Shown piece by piece: positions 5,961 to 7,614 of a DNA stretch of 7,614 nt (position 1 is its first letter; each line of letters begins with the position of its first letter). The notes under the pieces are model-generated. The model saw only the letters and a program-made list of their open reading frames with translations. It was not told where the DNA came from and did no database searches. The stretch comes from an uncultured Bacilli bacterium (GTDB lineage Bacteria > Bacillota_I > Bacilli_A > RF39 > UBA660). The translations under genes and the position numbers were made by a program. The stretch is taken from contig CASDHD010000057.1 in assembly GCA_949280095.1 (NCBI GenBank), forward strand, positions 1 to 7,614. Direction: 5' to 3'.

Positions 5961-6647
5961 TTATATTTTGTATAGTTTTGTATTCTTACGTGATATAGTA
6001 AATACACCAACGGCTAAGGCAATTCCTGCAACGATTACAACATAAGGTACAAAGTTACCAGTTTGTGGATTGTTTACACATTCTGCTTCATAAACTTCAG
6101 CAGTCACTTCAGTTCCATTTTTACCATAATATTTTCCATTTACAATTTTACAAATATTTGTTTCTGTAACTTCTACAGTGTTTCCACAAGTATAATTTCC
6201 ATTTTCATCATAGCATGGAGTTAATTGTACTGCACATTTTTCTCCAGCCACATTTACTTTTAAATCAATTGTTGCAATTGTAAATTTTGCAGAAGATATC
6301 GCATTTGCATTATTGAATGCTAAATTAATTGAAGTTGAATTTCCATCCCAACTTGATGTTGCATCTGTCCAACCATCTGCTGTATTGGCATTGATTGCTG
6401 TAACAGACATATTTTGTAAAGTTAGAACTCCAGTAAACTTAGAAAGTGTACTTCCTCCTGTTGCTCTACCTACAATATAACATCTTTCTTCTAAAGCATT
6501 TCCAGCTTCATCTTGTTTTGTTACATCGCAATAAAATCCATCTTTACTTTGTCCTTTTATAGTTTCGTTAAATGCTAAGTCTGCTTTAACTCCCATTGGT
6601 AACGCTACCATCATGGCTAATACGAATAAGCCTATAACTCTTTTCAT
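5961..6647 (-). CDS. Secreted cell-wall-anchored protein with NPQTG sorting signal
   Basis: 228-residue surface protein. Residues 1-22 are a signal peptide: MKR, a hydrophobic core VIGLFVLAMMVALPMGV, and likely cleavage after VKA. The mature part has a Ser/Thr/Asn-rich, beta-strand-like region (about 60-135: FTGVLTLQNMSVTAI, INLAFNNANAI, FTIATIDLKVNV), loosely like a cohesin-type sandwich. A cysteine-bearing region follows. The seven cysteines are 40, 56, 138, 145, 154, 166 and 190. The C-terminus has NPQTG (193-197), a membrane segment (about 200-218) and a basic tail RKNTKLYK, the three-part sorting signal recognised by sortases. NPQTG is a variant of LPXTG close to the NPQTN motif of class B sortases. 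No sortase gene is in the window. AGAGG lies 8 bases before the ATG. Anchoring is well supported; ligand or function is unknown. Confidence 0.85.
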   Translation of the reverse strand: MKRVIGLFVLAMMVALPMGVKADLAFNETIKGQSKDGFYCDVTKQDEAGNALEERCYIVGRATGGSTLSKFTGVLTLQNMSVTAINANTADGWTDATSSWDGNSTSINLAFNNANAISSAKFTIATIDLKVNVAGEKCAVQLTPCYDENGNYTCGNTVEVTETNICKIVNGKYYGKNGTEVTAEVYEAECVNNPQTGNFVPYVVIVAGIALAVGVFTISRKNTKLYKI

Positions 6648-6683
6648 CTTTAATACCTCTTTCTACTTTATTAGTATGTCTAT

Positions 6684-6692
6684 ATTATAGCA
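6684..6692 (-). promoter_or_regulatory. Extended -10 promoter for the surface-protein gene
   Basis: The minus strand reads TGCTATAAT, a perfect TATAAT with the TG extension one base upstream, about 37 bases before the start codon. The -35 region is poor, which is usual when a TG extension is present. The predicted transcript start is near 6677, leaving a leader of about 30 bases with the AGAGG site. Confidence 0.65.
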
Positions 6693-6708
6693 TAAAAATT
6701 CATAAATG

Positions 6709-6731
6709 CACTATTTTTTTATAAAAAAGTG
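6709..6731. promoter_or_regulatory. Imperfect palindrome between divergent promoters
   Basis: CACT-a-TTTT and AAAA-a-AGTG face each other around a T/A-rich centre. The palindrome covers the weak -35 zones of both the minus-strand and plus-strand promoters. A regulator bound here could control both genes. It could equally be a chance result of long A and T runs, since only the CACT/AGTG ends are informative. Confidence 0.25.
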
Positions 6732-6739
6732 TAAAATTG

Positions 6740-6748
6740 TGTTATTAT
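6740..6748 (+). promoter_or_regulatory. Extended -10 promoter for the plus-strand gene
   Basis: TGTTATTAT is a TATTAT -10 box with a TG extension, 32 bases before the ATG at 6781. No good -35 box is seen 17 bases upstream (A/T run). The predicted start near 6755 gives a short leader containing GGTGG. Confidence 0.5.
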
Positions 6749-6780
6749 AGTAATAGAGAATAAAATTGGTGGTGATGTTT

Positions 6781-7614
6781 ATGCAAAAAATTCTTATAAA
6801 TGTTTATAATGACTCTATTATTTTCTCTTATAAGGAAGAGACTACTCCCACCCAAAATTTATCGAAAACAAATATCATCCACGACAGTGAACTTTTATTT
6901 ACAACACATTATATTGAAGAAAATGAAAAATTGATTTCCTTATTTATTAAAGAAATTTGCCAAGATAAAAAAGTATATCGTGCTACTTTTGAAACAAATG
7001 AACTTGCTGTATTCTTTATGGATATTATTCGTAAAAATTCTTTTATCACAGCAATTTGTATTCGCGAAAAAACTCCTCTTTCTTATAACTTATATGATAA
7101 ATTATTAGAGAATAAAAATATTACCTATATAGAATGTGAAAGCTTTCCAGAATATATGGTGGAAATATTGGATAAAAAAGGTATTCATTCTGAATCAAGA
7201 AGAGAAGTATTCTACCCTAGTTACTTTATGCAAAGCAATAATCTTACCAATTATTCAAAAATATTCTATCAAATGAACATTCGTATTGATAAAATTTTAA
7301 ATGAAGAAGATAAAGAATATTTTCATGCATTTTGTAATGTTAATAAGTATTTGAAAACAATTCATTTAGATATTTTTAACAAAGTTGATTTAGAAATTAT
7401 TTTGGATACTTTAATTTCCAATCGTATTAAAAACATTCGTATTTTAATTTATGAAAATATCACAGATTATAAAACAATTGAATATTTAAAAAAATTAAAC
7501 AGGCGCATTAGAAAGTATAGTTTAAATATTGAGCTTGTTTATTCAAAAGAATATTTACAAAATAATATTTTCACTCAAATGATTATGAATCCGTTGAAAA
7601 TCATTGGCATTATT
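6781..7614 (+). CDS. Unrecognised cytoplasmic protein, 3' end beyond window
   Basis: An open frame of 278 codons from the ATG to the last base with no stop, so the protein is longer than what is seen. This is the only plus-strand gene. I recognise no family. The start MQKILINVYNDSIIFSYKEE looks like an opening beta-hairpin. There is no signal peptide or membrane segment. The sequence is rich in Ile, Lys, Asn and Glu and alternates short beta strands with amphipathic helices. Examples are TAICIREK (90-97) and ITYIECESFPEYMVEIL (113-129). Further on come LKTIHLDIFNKVDLEIILDTL (192-212), IKNIRILIYENITDYKTIEYL (216-236) and LNIELVYSKEYL (248-259). The last three look like roughly 25-30 residue beta-alpha units. 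Start choice: GGTGG (6768-6772) is 8 bases before this ATG; an in-frame ATG at 6775-6777 is too close to it. Codon use matches the neighbours, and the divergent arrangement with a surface-protein gene suggests shared control. Confidence 0.75.
   Translation, partial: MQKILINVYNDSIIFSYKEETTPTQNLSKTNIIHDSELLFTTHYIEENEKLISLFIKEICQDKKVYRATFETNELAVFFMDIIRKNSFITAICIREKTPLSYNLYDKLLENKNITYIECESFPEYMVEILDKKGIHSESRREVFYPSYFMQSNNLTNYSKIFYQMNIRIDKILNEEDKEYFHAFCNVNKYLKTIHLDIFNKVDLEIILDTLISNRIKNIRILIYENITDYKTIEYLKKLNRRIRKYSLNIELVYSKEYLQNNIFTQMIMNPLKIIGII

Noticed and set aside
5863..6045. Plus-strand open frame across the TnpB relic and the end of the surface-protein gene
   Set aside because: It lies antisense to better-supported features, has no ribosome binding site, and its residues match no family.
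1..7614. Possible recoding of TGA as Trp, because no gene here ends in TGA
   Set aside because: Only seven stops are visible (all TAA or TAG), the Trp codons checked are TGG, and the single relevant in-frame TGA lies in a decayed tnpB fragment.

Overview
The window is AT-rich (about 30% G+C by eye) and has compact gene spacing, AGGAGG-type ribosome binding sites, A/T-rich intrinsic terminators and the standard code. Gene content (CotJ spore-coat proteins, a sortase substrate with an NPQTG signal, a rubredoxin-flavoprotein fusion) points to a low-GC, Gram-positive, anaerobic Firmicute, probably a gut member of the Bacilli/Erysipelotrichia/Clostridia. The lineage is inferred from style and gene content, not from a marker gene.

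Left part (minus strand, read right to left). A PMCA-like calcium P-type ATPase (1466-4084) ends in a terminator hairpin that overlaps its stop codon. It is followed by a cotJ operon: a fused CotJA-like/CotJB protein (931-1392) and, overlapping it by 8 bases, CotJC (381-938), a manganese-catalase-family coat protein with all five expected metal ligands. A small membrane protein of unknown function (3-338) follows 42 bases later.

Middle (minus strand). A two-gene redox operon holds a high-molecular-weight-rubredoxin-type protein (flavin reductase domain plus rubredoxin, 4954-5556) and, 17 bases downstream, a short-chain dehydrogenase that resembles the bile-acid enzyme BaiA as well as FabG (4199-4936). 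A strong hairpin terminator closes this unit at 4141-4168.

Upstream of the redox operon (about 5652-5917) lies what appears to be a collapsed IS605/IS1341-type element. It has a decayed TnpB N-terminus and a locally GC-rich, foldable 3' segment that looks like an omega-RNA/right end, with nearly all of tnpB missing. This is the least ordinary part of the window.

Right part. A secreted, cysteine-bearing protein with an NPQTG sorting signal (5961-6647, minus) is divergent from an unrecognised protein on the plus strand that runs off the window (6781 to beyond 7614). The 133-base shared intergenic region carries two face-to-face extended -10 promoters with an imperfect palindrome between them.

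The genes do not form one pathway. Recurring themes are oxidative or redox defence (CotJC, Hrb-like protein), ion homeostasis (Ca ATPase) and the cell surface or spore coat. No CRISPR array, tRNA or rRNA was seen.
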